Of a DNA stretch of 15,432 nt, positions 1 to 9,414 are shown piece by piece (the first letter of the stretch is position 1; each line of letters begins with the position of its first letter). The notes under the pieces are model-generated. The model saw nothing but the letters and a program-made list of their open reading frames with translations. It did no database searches and was not told where the DNA came from. This DNA is from Dictyocoela muelleri (lineage: Eukaryota > Microsporidia), in the NCBI GenBank assembly GCA_016256075.1, contig SDVU01000313.1, forward strand, positions 1-15,432, read 5' to 3'. The position numbers and the translations under genes are program-made.

Positions 1-473
1 ATCTTTGCTTATTTGTAACCAAATAATATAATTCTAAAATACATTTACATATATAATTTAGTATTAAAGATAAATTTCTTATTGGTTTTTATTTAAAAAT
101 TTTAATTTAAAACGAATAATATATTTCCCCATACCTTTTATTTTACCCACATTTTTTGTTTGGTGGAGAATAAAACCAATTTCTACTGTATTAAATTTAC
201 AATTCAATTTATTATAAAAATGGAAGGAAAGGACCTAAAATAAAATCGGGAAAAGGGTGAGACAAAATTTTATCTTTATTATAAATTTTTTGAAAAAAAA
301 TATTTAAAAAAAAAGCATTTTTTCGACGGGGGAATTTTATGATAGCTATCCTTAGGGAAATTTTTGGATATATTCGAAATTTTTACCTATGATTCACTAA
401 GTGGGGTTCTAATTCTGATCCAAAATTATAAATGAACATATTAAAGCAGAATATAGAGATTTTTCTAGGAAAA
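1..473. other. AT-rich intergenic stretch, no gene seen
   Basis: I see no coding frame or RNA gene here. The one notable structure is an imperfect hairpin at about 137-177. Its left side (TTTTATTTTACCCAC) pairs with its right side (GGTGGAGAATAAAAC). The words 'attttaccca' and 'gtggagaataa' in this hairpin also occur near the two ends of the snap-back element at 10327-10574, so this may be a decayed relative of that family. The relation is weak and based on short AT-rich words. Confidence 0.5.
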
Positions 474-1437
474 GGGTTATAAAATTGAGGTTCCGTGTAA
501 TTAAAGTTACAGATTATTTTGCTGTGAAAATAAAAATAAAAAATACCAATATGTTTAAATATACATGTAAATATAATTTATCAAATTTTTTTACATGATG
601 TAAATGAAAAAAAATATCAAAATTTTAAAAACTATCACATTTTTTTTGAATTTTTCACGTCTAAAATTAGGTTTTCTTAATAAATCATATGAAAATGAAA
701 AAATCTCCCGTGTAATAGAGGTAATATTATGAAAAATAAACTTATAATTTTGAATAAAAAAATATATTGGTGTCCCAAATAGAATTTTAGAATGGGCTTT
801 ACTATATTTTTTATTTGAATTTTTTTTAATTCCTACATTTTATCTTTTAGTAATTGATTGAGGTTAATTTTACATTCCTGATTAAATTTATTTAAATTAC
901 TATTTCATTAATTATTTTAATTTATAATCATTTATGAGATTTTTTTAATTTAGATTTAATTTAATTATTGATTTAGAAAAAGGATGAGATTTTATAAATG
1001 ATTATAAATTAAGATAATTAATTAAATAGTAAATAAATTAAATAAGGAACTTTAAAATTAACTTCGATCAATTAAAAAAAATAATTAAAGCATCAAAAAA
1101 AATCTCAAATCAAAAAAAAATAATAAAATGTATTCTAAATTTTTATTTAGAGCACTAATTTATTTTTTTTAAAAAATATAAGCGTTTTTTTCACAATGGT
1201 ATCCCAATTAAACGTGTGATTTATTATATAATTTATTAAGGAACACTAATTGTTTAGGTGAACTAAAAAAAATGTGATATTTTTCAAATTTTGATATTTT
1301 CTCATACACATAATGTAAATAAATTTATAAATTGGTTTCCCTGTAAAAATGAATACATTTACATTTTTTATTTTTAATGCAATTTTATAGAGTACTTTAA
1401 TTACAAGTAACCTCAAATTTATACAACAGATTTGTGC
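474..1437. mobile_element. Foldback element 1: ~960-bp giant imperfect palindrome
   Basis: The two halves of this stretch are inverted copies of one another over most of their length. GAGGTTCCGTGTAATTAAAG at about 487 matches the reverse complement of the sequence ending near 1424. Further matching blocks lie at about 613-655 against 1255-1305, about 660-700 against 1215-1255, and 924-945 against 998-1018, with the centre near 960-970. Arms are about 450 bp with many small indels and substitutions. The word AGGAAAA lies at 467-473 and again at 1438-1444 and may be a target-site duplication, but the outermost 10 bp do not pair well, so the ends are approximate. No open frame of note is present. 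The structure fits a non-autonomous foldback or long-TIR DNA transposon; a local inverted duplication is the alternative. Confidence 0.72.
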
Positions 1438-1456
1438 AGGAAAATTTAAAAAAGTT

Positions 1457-1910
1457 TATATATATTGTTTGCTGACAACATCCATAGCTGCCAACCCGGA
1501 GAGTTGTCTCCAACGTAGTCTTTAGCCCTAGGGTACTGGTAACTAATAATACGTAACTTCCTAAACTACTCAGAAGCCTAGCTGCAACACGGTTTTCGTT
1601 TTATCAATGACTCAGCAGGATACAGGTAATTGTAGCTTTTCATGAATTTTTATTTACCACTACTTTTTGCCGAGATGCGTCGCCGCACTCATCCCCACAC
1701 CTAAGAGAGCCCCTTCTGCTTCATTGTCATATTAGACCAAGTCTTAATTAGCTATATCACACTAGAACAACTGTATATTATACTATAATTATATAGATAT
1801 GACCGCTTAATGACATTCCCTCATTATTTATAAAAGAGTGACGTCAGCGGGATTCGAACCTCGATACTTAAATTTACATTCAAGAGTGTTAACCACTGAG
1901 CTATCTGGCT
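1457..1910 (-). mobile_element. tRNA-headed SINE, copy A (complete)
   Basis: Read on the minus strand, the element starts at 1910 with a tRNA-like head. This contains an A box (TAGCTCAGTGG, 1893-1903) and a perfect B box (GGTTCGAATCC, 1850-1860), the internal promoter of RNA polymerase III genes. A non-tRNA body of about 380 bp follows, including a relatively GC-rich core at about 1668-1725, and the element ends in a short TA run at 1457-1465. The same unit recurs at 8606-9074, 9743-10201 and 15346 onward, which marks it as a dispersed SINE rather than a tRNA gene. The head does not close into a proper acceptor or T stem. It would need a LINE-encoded reverse transcriptase, and none is visible in this window. 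No clear target duplication could be picked out. Confidence 0.85.
1844..1910 (-). ncRNA. tRNA-like head of SINE copy A (not a functional tRNA)
   Basis: A 67-base tRNA-like segment with D-arm and T-arm consensus words in the correct order and at normal spacing. The anticodon arm can be drawn as CTTGA / TTAAG, with a loop whose reading would be GTA (Tyr-like); this is a tentative placement. The acceptor ends are not complementary and the lower T stem mismatches, so it is best read as a Pol III promoter module descended from a tRNA. Confidence 0.6.
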
Positions 1911-1959
1911 TCACTAATATTAAAAATTTTAATTTTGGTTGCTATAGATAAGCAACAGT

Positions 1960-1968
1960 AAAAATATC
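1960..1968. repeat. Probable target-site duplication, left copy (AAAAATATC)
   Basis: Nine bases directly before foldback element 2 are identical to 2673-2681 directly after it. The sequence is AT-rich apart from its last base, so a chance match is possible but not favoured given the palindrome between the two copies. Confidence 0.6.
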
Positions 1969-2672
1969 GGTACAGTACCAATTCGCCGAATTCTTAATTC
2001 GCTGAAAAAATAAAATTTTTGAACTTTAATAAAAATTAAATTTAATTAAATATTGTAAAAACTTAATAATTAAAATAAATAAATGGTTAAAATATTTATA
2101 ATATATAAATTTTAAATTCATCCTATTTAAGTTCAATTGATAGACTTATAATAACATCATGTATTAGTTCTTTTCGAGTCTATATCAAAAATAAATTTTT
2201 TTGTACCGATTCTACAAATTACAATAATTATACCACGGGAAACCAAAAAAAATGTGTTTTTAAAAATATTTCGATGGGATATTAGCGGAAATCAAGTTTT
2301 TAAAAAAATATTCTTGAAATAGAAATATGCATGGCAAAAATCAAATGTTTTGTGTATATACTTTCTTTTTAAAAATAAAAATTTTTCATGACCAAATTTC
2401 TGCTATTATCACGTCGTTATCTTTTAAAAAAAATTTATCATTTTTTGTTTACCCGAGTCTAATTTTTGGTCGTTTGGGGTAATAGTACTAAATTTTTACG
2501 ACAAACACATTTTTATTTATTTCTCTTGTTGTCCAAAAATTTTCTACATGAAAGATTATAAGAAATTTGATTTTTTACAGTTAATTAAAAATTAAAAACA
2601 AATTCATCAATTAAAGAATTCAGCGGATTAAGAATTCAGTGAATTAAGAATTCAGCGAATAGGGACACCATG
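1969..2672. mobile_element. Foldback element 2: 704-bp palindrome with tandem-repeat termini and ~9-bp TSD
   Basis: The left part from 1969 to about 2335 is the imperfect inverted copy of the right part from about 2335 to 2672. For example, the block at 2236-2300 matches the reverse complement of 2390-2460. The termini carry tandem 16-bp units related to AGAATTCAGCGAATTA. There are three at the right end (2615-2630, 2631-2646, 2647-2662) and about two, in inverted orientation, at the left end (1978-2007). The word AAAAATATC stands directly outside the left end (1960-1968) and right end (2673-2681), which looks like a target-site duplication. Long terminal inverted repeats built of short tandem units are typical of Foldback-type elements, and a 9-bp duplication is also typical of Mutator-like elements; the assignment between them is open. 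It encodes no protein. Confidence 0.75.
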
Positions 2673-3837
2673 AAAAATATCTTAGAATTTTATGAGAAAA
2701 TTAATTATATATTTAGGGATGTCGAAATTATATTGCGACATCTCCGATTTTTCGATAAATTATAAAATTTTACCTTTATAAATGATATTAAAAAAATAAA
2801 AAAGGTTGAGATCAGTACAAATATTAAAAAAGAACGCATAAAATTATAAAAAGTTACCACGTTTGGTGTGTTAGAATTGCAAAAAATAAAAATTGCGAGG
2901 TTATAACATTATATTTATGTTAAAAAAGATTTAATCTATAAAAATGAACCATTTTATAGAAGTCAACGATTAGCTTTTAAATAAACGACCACCGATTCTT
3001 TAAGATTGTGTGCAGGGTTTATATAAAGAAATATATTACTATACAGGTTTATCAATAAGATGTTTATCTATGTGTCTTAAAATAGTTAAAATTCACTTGC
3101 CAAAATATTTTGCCATCGTATTAAAATCATGAAAATATTTTGATCATTAATTTAATGAGTCTAAATTTGGTCTTCGAAATTATAATTAAGTTAATCGAGT
3201 CGAAGGTGTATTAATATTGGGTTTTAAATAGAGAGCAAGATTAAAAACAATCAAAATGCTATCTGTAAATAACCGAAAAATGTAAATCTAAACAAAAATT
3301 TGAAAGAAATCTGCAGAAAAAGATACGAATATATAGATTGTTAGAAAATATAATCATATTTCAAAAAAAATTAGACATTTAACTGCAAATAATTCGAAAG
3401 ATTTACAATACACGGTTACGAAAGTTATTTAAAATCAAATTGAAGGAAATTAGACAGGCGTTAAAAATATACAGTCATCCCAAAAGTAGAAAAAAAAATA
3501 TTTTATACTTATCAAGACATATGTCTAAAAAAACGAAAAGAAAACTCTTTTATTTTTTAATTTTATATTTTTTTTAATTTGAATTTTCTTATTTTAATAT
3601 TTTTTTTCAAAAAATCTAAAAGTGGGTGCGGGTAAATAAATAATATGGCTTATGAGAACTTATTTTATCTTTTGTGTATCATTTTAATTCTCTGGATCAG
3701 ATTTTCAACTTTTAATATCAGTTGAAAATCCTGTATTTGCTGTGCATTCATTTTCGCGGTTTTATATATGAACTATATTTTCAAGCATGAGCATGTTAAA
3801 GACTAATCTTAAGAATCGTCTCATTGATTAAAACTTA
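2673..3837. other. AT-rich intergenic stretch with two short hairpins
   Basis: No gene is visible. The first bases repeat the target duplication of the preceding element. A 7-bp perfect hairpin (GATGTCG/CGACATC) lies at 2718-2742. An 11-bp perfect hairpin (GATTTTCAACT, 9-base loop, AGTTGAAAATC) lies at 3700-3730. Neither is followed by a convincing gene or terminator context. The last seven bases (3831-3837, AAACTTA) are the left target duplication of foldback element 3. Confidence 0.5.
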
Positions 3838-4675
3838 GGTATATAGGGAAAATTGGTTGTTTTGAGCAAATTGGCTGTTTTTGAGCAAATTGTTTTTTTT
3901 TTGAAAATTAGAATAAAAAATAAAAAAAATTATGAAATTTAATAAAATTATGAACTAATTAAATCTTTTGATTTTGTGGATCTTAGAGAGTTTTGAAAGT
4001 TATATACACATTTTTACAAAGTTCTAGACCAATTTATGGAAATTATAGATGATCTGCGACAAATTCGCATCGATTAATTAATTTTTAATCCTTAATTTTT
4101 ACCCCCCATCTTTTAGCCCCTATTTTTTATCCGTTATTTTTAAGCATTATTTTCAGCCCTTATATGTTCCACTTATTTTAAACCTCATAACCTTTATTTT
4201 TCAACCCTTATTTTTGAACATTATTTTTTAACCCTTATTTTTAACCCTTATCTTTTAACCAGGGTTAAAGAAATTAAGTTTAGTTTAAAAAATAAGGGTT
4301 AAAAAATAAGGTTAAAAAATAATGTTCAAAAAAATGGGTTAAAAAATAGGGGTTAGAAAATAAGGGTTAAAAAATAAGGTTTAAATATTAAAGTTTAAAT
4401 ATTAAGGTTTAATTATTAATTAATCGAGGCTAATTTTCGCGGATCATCTATTACTCTGCACAATAAGTCTACAACTTTGCAAAAATGGGGTTATAACTTT
4501 TCAAAACCGGTCTATACCCTTGCAAAAATGTGTATATAACTTTCAAAACCCCCTAAGATCCACAAAATCAATAGATTTAATTAGTTCATAATTTTTTTAA
4601 TTTTTTTTATTTTTTTATTCTAATTTTTCAAAAACAACCAATTTGCTATAAAACAGCTAATTTTCCCCATATACC
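3838..4675. mobile_element. Foldback element 3: 838-bp palindrome with 7-bp TSD
   Basis: The element begins GGTATATAGGGAAAATTGG and ends in the near-perfect inverse, closing ...TTTTCCCCATATACC. The two arms of about 415 bp each match in inverted orientation along their whole length. Examples are 'atgaactaattaaatct', 'gattttgtggatctta' and 'gttttgaaagttatatac', each present once in each arm, and they meet at about 4260. The seven bases AAACTTA lie immediately outside both ends (3831-3837 and 4676-4682), a clean target-site duplication. The inner 170 bp or so of each arm is a degenerate minisatellite of a 13-bp unit close to AACCCTTATTTTT. There is no coding capacity. This is a non-autonomous long-TIR DNA transposon or foldback element; the superfamily is not certain from a 7-bp duplication. 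Confidence 0.88.
4090..4400. repeat. Inverted minisatellite (~13-bp unit, AACCCTTATTTTT-like)
   Basis: The + strand from about 4090 to 4260 is a run of degenerate copies of AACCCTTATTTTT. From about 4262 to 4400 the complementary unit, AAAAATAAGGGTT, runs in the opposite sense. The array sits at the centre of foldback element 3 and forms the inner part of both of its arms. It resembles a telomere repeat in having CCC/GGG spaced by AT-rich sequence, but the unit is long, irregular and internal. Confidence 0.7.
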
Positions 4676-4887
4676 AAACTTATAATTATGCGTTAATTTA
4701 AAAAAACAACTTATACACGACATTTACACAAACATTCAAAGAAATGGCATGAAATGGTTCGTATAATAAAAATTGATTAATCAAAAAAAAATATTTTCTT
4801 CATAAAATAAAAAATGTCAAAAAATAGCATCTGGCTCTTATTTTTTATAAAGTGTAGAAATATTAATATTTGGCATTTCAGATAAAA
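4676..4887. other. AT-rich intergenic spacer
   Basis: It begins with the right copy of the AAACTTA target duplication (4676-4682). I see no gene, RNA or repeat in the remainder. Confidence 0.4.
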
Positions 4888-5180
4888 AGTTTGCTGACCA
4901 CTGGCATAGCTTATTATGAATTAGCCAAATCTTGTATGTTAAAGATAAGTTCATCTTTTAGGTGTGGAGAAAAATATAATGATACATCTCGGCAAAGCAG
5001 ATGTAAAACTAAAACAATCATTACAAACTAATAATTTATTATATCCGATTGAGTAATTATTAAAATAAAAATCAACTATACGGCTGGGTATCTTAGAACA
5101 ACTATGGATTCAAAAAAAATCAAAGATCCAAAAATAATGTTAGAAACAACTCTCCGGCTTGGCAATTATGGATATTTTCA
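4888..5180 (+). mobile_element. Eroded SINE relic lacking the tRNA head
   Basis: Several blocks match, in order and on the + strand, the body of the SINE copy at 9743-10201. They are the 'tagctaatta..acttgt..aatatga' part (about 4906-4940), the 'cttttaggtgtgg' and 'catctcggc' core (about 4957-4995), and the 'caactctccggcttggcaattatg' end (about 5150-5173). The parts between are diverged or shifted. No A or B box can be found upstream, so it is either 5'-truncated or too decayed. It ends only about 100 bp before the WD40 gene start and is clearly older than the other copies. Confidence 0.65.
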
Positions 5181-5270
5181 GGGTGTAAATTTAACAAATA
5201 ACTTTTTAATAAATTTTTTGATTAATTCAATTTTTGAATATTTACAAAAAAAATTGATCATTTGATTTTA

Positions 5271-5280
5271 TAACCCCTTA
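5271..5280 (+). promoter_or_regulatory. CCCC start-site motif just upstream of the WD40 gene
   Basis: TAACCCCTTA runs straight into the ATG at 5280, with CCCC at 5274-5277 in an otherwise AT-rich region. In several microsporidia a CCC or GGG motif close upstream of the start codon marks transcription starts with very short 5' leaders. The motif supports the chosen start, but one example cannot prove the assignment. Confidence 0.5.
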
Positions 5281-7304
5281 TGTTCAATCAAATTTTCAAT
5301 TCAAAGATTTTCAACAATGCAATTTGCATTAAACAACGTAAACCTCAAATAATAACATCTTACAACACAACGCTTCACTTTATTGAATTAAACCCAATCA
5401 TGCATAAACAACTAGATTTAAAAAAATATATAAAAAAATTGTTCTGCATAAACAATCAAATATATTTCACGACAAACGAGAATGAAATTTATATCATCAG
5501 GCATAATGATGAATTAAAAAATAAAGAACAGCCTGAAATAGAATTAATACTCCGCGCAAAACATGAAATTCTTGATATTCAACAAAAAGGCTCATCTTTA
5601 ATAATTATAACAAAAAACAATTTAATTATTAACAAAAAGTGGATCAACATTAAAGAATCTATATTAAAAATGATTATCAATAAGTATATTTGTTTATTAA
5701 CGGAACGATCAATTATAGTTTACAGCGATGAAGGAGATATTTTAACTCAAATTGAAAATAAAAATATCAATATTTTTGATAATCAAACTCTCAACGATTC
5801 AAATATAAATGATAATTTTTTAAAGGGTATATTTTTTCCTTATTTAAAGAACAATCCTTTCTTAAAGGACCTATTAATAACAAACAAAGAAATTAAAAAG
5901 ATAATTATTTTTATGAATCAAATTTACTTTATAAAGAACGATTTATTTATTTCACCAAAAAATGAAACGATTAAAAATATTAATGATGCATTTGTTTTTG
6001 AAAACAATATTATTTTGGTTACTCATGATTATCAAATCTTAATATTTAACGATGTTAAGGATACAAAATACAATAAAGAAACTAATAAAAATGATAATTA
6101 TAAAGATAATTGTAAAAATGACGATTTTAACAATAATTATATATCTAAAAATATTAGTTTTAGAATCTTTGGTGATAATAAAATAGTCGGGAAAATTCTA
6201 AAGTATGATTCAGAAAATTTAATTTTAAGTACGTCATATGGCATTGTCAAGCATAAGATTAATGATTACAAAAATATTAAGAAATTTGATTTTAATAATG
6301 AAATCTTCACTGGTATCACTTTAAATGAAAATGATTTTATTTTTGACGTAAGCAAAAATTTAATTGCGATGGGTGGTTCTGACGAAGTATTAAGAATTCG
6401 TGATATTAATTTTATTAATTTGAATATTGAGCTTAAAGAGAATAAAGGAATTATAACAAGTATTCAAATTGATGATAAATTTGTTATTAGTGGTGATAAT
6501 GAAGGATATATCGTTATTTGGAAAAATAATTTTATAAATGAAGTTAATAATATAAATATAAATACGCCAATACTTTTGAAACAAATCCACAAAAAGACTA
6601 TCAATTCAATATTAATTTTTAATCGCTCATTGATAACTGCAAGTAGAGACAAATTGATTAAAATTACCGAAATATTATCAGGTAATGAAAAAGGCGTGTT
6701 AAAACATAAAAGAGGTATATTTTCAATTTCAAGAATAGGCAATACCCTTGTTTCAAGTTGTGGTGATGGTATTTATGTTTGGGATTTAAAGAAAAATCTT
6801 TTAAAGAATTTTTTTGAAGAAAGGAGTGTGTTAAGTTGTCAGTTGAGATATGGAAAGGATATCTCGGAGTATGTTAATCAAAATTACAAAGAAAATGATA
6901 ATAATGATAAAAAGACTTATAAAGATAGTTTTAATAATAATGATAAATACATGGAGGAATTGATTTTAGTCAGTGGCAGTTATGAAGGTGATTTTAAAAT
7001 TAGAACTATCAATGGTAAACAATTATATTCAATAAATCTTAGCAATCAATTTAATGATAACGAAGATGATTTTCTATCCATAAATCATATTTCGATTATT
7101 GATAAAAAGATTTATTTAGGTACAGACAGGATATTAATTGTTAATAGAAAGATGAAAGAAAATAAAATAAAGGCAACTTTGTTTAATTATAAAGAAATAT
7201 TAGAAAGTAAAGGTGATGATTTAGTTAAACTGGTTGACGGGATCGATAATTTGTACAAGAAAATGTTATTTTATAAGAGATTTTTTAAAGAATTTTTGGA
7301 TTAA
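5280..7304 (+). CDS. WD40-repeat protein, probable Utp13/TBL3-like SSU processome subunit
   Basis: This is a 674-residue intron-less protein. The first half (about 1-290) is a highly diverged run of short beta-strand-like segments. The second half carries recognisable WD40 blades: AMGGSDEVLRIRD near 363, VISGDNEGYIVIWK near 402, a TINS..LITASRDKLIKI block at about 435-460, HKRGIFSI..LVSSCGDGIYVWDL at about 478-503, LVSGSYEGDFKIR at 563-575 and a last weak blade near 615. The order of the 'KTINSI ... ASRDK' block followed by 'HKRGIFSI ... GDG-YVWDL' resembles the second propeller of Utp13 (human TBL3). Utp13 is part of the UTP-B complex that binds the pre-rRNA 5' external spacer in the nucleolus. 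The C-terminal tail is about 40 residues and helical-looking, shorter than the usual Utp13 C-terminal domain; such shortening is common in microsporidia. Two Asn/Asp/Lys-rich insertions (about 262-288 and 535-560) are probably surface loops. The start is chosen for the CCCC motif and the absence of an upstream in-frame ATG. That it is a WD40 protein is firm; the Utp13 identity is moderate, and another two-propeller ribosome-biogenesis protein remains possible. Confidence 0.9.
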   Translation: MFNQIFNSKIFNNAICIKQRKPQIITSYNTTLHFIELNPIMHKQLDLKKYIKKLFCINNQIYFTTNENEIYIIRHNDELKNKEQPEIELILRAKHEILDIQQKGSSLIIITKNNLIINKKWINIKESILKMIINKYICLLTERSIIVYSDEGDILTQIENKNINIFDNQTLNDSNINDNFLKGIFFPYLKNNPFLKDLLITNKEIKKIIIFMNQIYFIKNDLFISPKNETIKNINDAFVFENNIILVTHDYQILIFNDVKDTKYNKETNKNDNYKDNCKNDDFNNNYISKNISFRIFGDNKIVGKILKYDSENLILSTSYGIVKHKINDYKNIKKFDFNNEIFTGITLNENDFIFDVSKNLIAMGGSDEVLRIRDINFINLNIELKENKGIITSIQIDDKFVISGDNEGYIVIWKNNFINEVNNININTPILLKQIHKKTINSILIFNRSLITASRDKLIKITEILSGNEKGVLKHKRGIFSISRIGNTLVSSCGDGIYVWDLKKNLLKNFFEERSVLSCQLRYGKDISEYVNQNYKENDNNDKKTYKDSFNNNDKYMEELILVSGSYEGDFKIRTINGKQLYSINLSNQFNDNEDDFLSINHISIIDKKIYLGTDRILIVNRKMKENKIKATLFNYKEILESKGDDLVKLVDGIDNLYKKMLFYKRFFKEFLD

Positions 7305-8605
7305 AGTGTTATTATCGTTAATAACTATAAACTTGATTTCAGAGGTTTTTTATAATGATTTTTAGATTAAAAAATTTAAAATATGGATTTTTGTTAAAAT
7401 TTTTCGAATTAGTTCGATTTGATAAAATTTTTTAATAAGAAAATATTTTGATTATAAAATTGCTTATCATATAAAGATCCATTAAAATAATCATAGCTAA
7501 TCTAGAATTTCAATAGACTAAATGATTCCCGAAAAAGGTTCTAATTTTTTTACAAAAAAAACATAATTTTATTGTTTTTACATTGATTTCCTTTTATAGA
7601 AGTCATAGCACATTAAAAAAGGAATCATTACTAATTATAGGAAATATCGTATCTCTTCTTGATAAAAATTAAATATTTATTTATAAGACTATATTATTTA
7701 TTAATATATTCTAATATTCAATATTACTGTACCGTAATAAATACTAAAGATTTTGTTCTTTTCATTAAAAACATTCCGACTGAAAATTAGTTCGAAAATC
7801 AATTGAAATTTTATTGGAAAAGTCAATTAAAAAGGGTCAAATAGAAATGTCAATTAAAAACGTCAATTAAGAACATTTATATTGTCATTAACTCTTGTTA
7901 AAAATTGTGGATCAGCTAAAAAAATAATCACTACAGTCAACCTCCCCTATTTTATGCAACCTTCACAATTTTGGTGCCTCTAATTTAGGAAAAATAATTT
8001 TTTATTTGGAAATTTATATAATACCCCTAATATTTGGCGTTTTCATCTCAAAGAAAATTTAGTTATTTTTTTCTTAAATTTTTTAAGAAAATCTCAAATG
8101 TCAAAAAAAAAGTTTAGTTTTTTAAACTTTAACTTTATAACAAAAAAAATTTAAGATTATAGAATATAAAAAGTCAAACAAAGAAACCAGCAATTCAAGA
8201 ATAAAAGAATATTAAAGATCAAAGTTCGACTAAGATAACAGACGATCATGAAATTACATTGACAATAAAGAAACGATCAAAGAATCACATCTCAAGAATC
8301 ATATCTCAAGAATCCCAAATTTACATTCGTATCTAAAAATATTAAGTATAGTATTTTAGATAAAAATGAATGAATGGGTAGATCTTGTATAATCTCAGAG
8401 TGGATTTCTAACTGAAAAGATTCGCAAGGCGAAGGCAATTTCTATTTTTTATAATTTTTTGATCCCTAGAGATGATATAAAGAAATCATATTTTCGTTTT
8501 TTTTTCTGTTTCTTATAATTTTTTCTATAAATTTAGAAATAAGACACAACTTCATCTTGAAAATGTTAAAGAAGTTTTTAACGTAAATGATCAAATCATG
8601 ATAGT
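7305..8605. other. 1.3-kb AT-rich intergenic stretch, no gene seen
   Basis: No credible coding frame or RNA gene is visible. Small features are short reiterated words: GTCAATTAAAAA-like at about 7829-7870 and ATCTCAAGAATC-like at about 8285-8315. Two low-complexity hairpins lie at about 8069-8092 (TTCTTAAA / TTTAAGAA) and 8111-8132 (AAGTTTA / TAAACTT). No clear polyadenylation signal follows the WD40 stop codon closely. Confidence 0.5.
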
Positions 8606-9074
8606 TATATATCTATATATATTACTTGCTAACATCATTCATAGCTGACAACCCGGGGAGTTCTCTCTAACCATAGTCTTTAAACCTTTGGTTCTGGTTT
8701 TTTAATAATACGTCACTTCTCAAGCTACTTAGAAGCCCAGCTGTATACGCGATTTTTGTTTTATCAATGACTCGACAGTAAACACGTAATTAGTGGCTTG
8801 ACATGATTTTTTATTTTTCACTACTTTTTGCAAAGATGCCTCACTGCACTCATCCCCACACCTAGGAGAGTCCCTTCTGCTTCATTGTCATATTAGAACA
8901 AGTCTTAATCAGCTATACCACACTGGTACAACAGTATATTAATACTATATTTCTATAGTTTTTGACCGCTTAATGTCATTCATTCATTATTTATTAAAGA
9001 GCGACATCAGCGAGATTCGAACCACGATACTTAAATTTTACATTCAAGAGTGTTAACCACTGAGTATTCTGGTT
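8606..9074 (-). mobile_element. tRNA-headed SINE, copy B (complete)
   Basis: This is the same unit and orientation as the copy at 1457-1910. The head ends at about 9074, with the B box at 9013-9023 (one change from consensus) and the A-box region at about 9055-9066 damaged. The body keeps the conserved core (CTCATCCCCACACCTAGGAG at about 8849) and the 'ttctgcttcattgtcatattaga' block. The TA-rich tail runs over 8606-8622. It is more diverged than copies A and C and was probably inserted earlier. It faces copy C head to head across about 670 bp. Confidence 0.85.
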
Positions 9075-9414
9075 CAACCATCAAAAATTGATTTTCTATT
9101 AATAAAAGGGGGCATTATTTGTCTTAAGGCTCTTAATTAATTTTATTTATTAAAAATTGATTTTTTTTAAATTTCAAATTAAATTTGATAAGGGTCATTA
9201 TCTGCAGGGGGAGATTATATGACGTAACACATTTAAACACTCAATAGCTTGCGTATTTTTTTCAAATAATTCAACAAGTTTCATTGTGAGTTCACAAAAT
9301 CATTTTTTTAACTTTACTAAATTTTCCCCTTGGTGGAAAAATTTTGTGCATATCCAAAATTTTTAGGCGTAGCCCACCTTAAAACTAATTTGTTTGACAT
9401 GATTGTCATACGCA

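Noticed and set aside
1844-1910. Functional tRNA gene (also at 9743-9815 and 15346-15418)
   Set aside because: The A and B boxes are good, but the acceptor strands do not pair, the T stem mismatches, and the same segment is always followed by the same non-tRNA body. This is the mark of a SINE head.
3700-3730. Transcription terminator hairpin
   Set aside because: The 11-bp stem is perfect, but it follows no gene and the window looks eukaryotic, so a bacterial-type terminator is not expected.
4090-4400. Telomere repeat array
   Set aside because: The unit is 13 bp, irregular and changes orientation at its centre. It lies wholly inside an element with its own target duplication, not at a chromosome end.
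6390-6742. Minus-strand open frames within the WD40 gene
   Set aside because: They overlap a clear WD40 coding region on the other strand and have no motif of their own.
8280-8320. CRISPR-like or tandem repeat array at the ATCTCAAGAATC words
   Set aside because: Only two to three short imperfect copies with no spacers, so it is simple sequence in AT-rich DNA.
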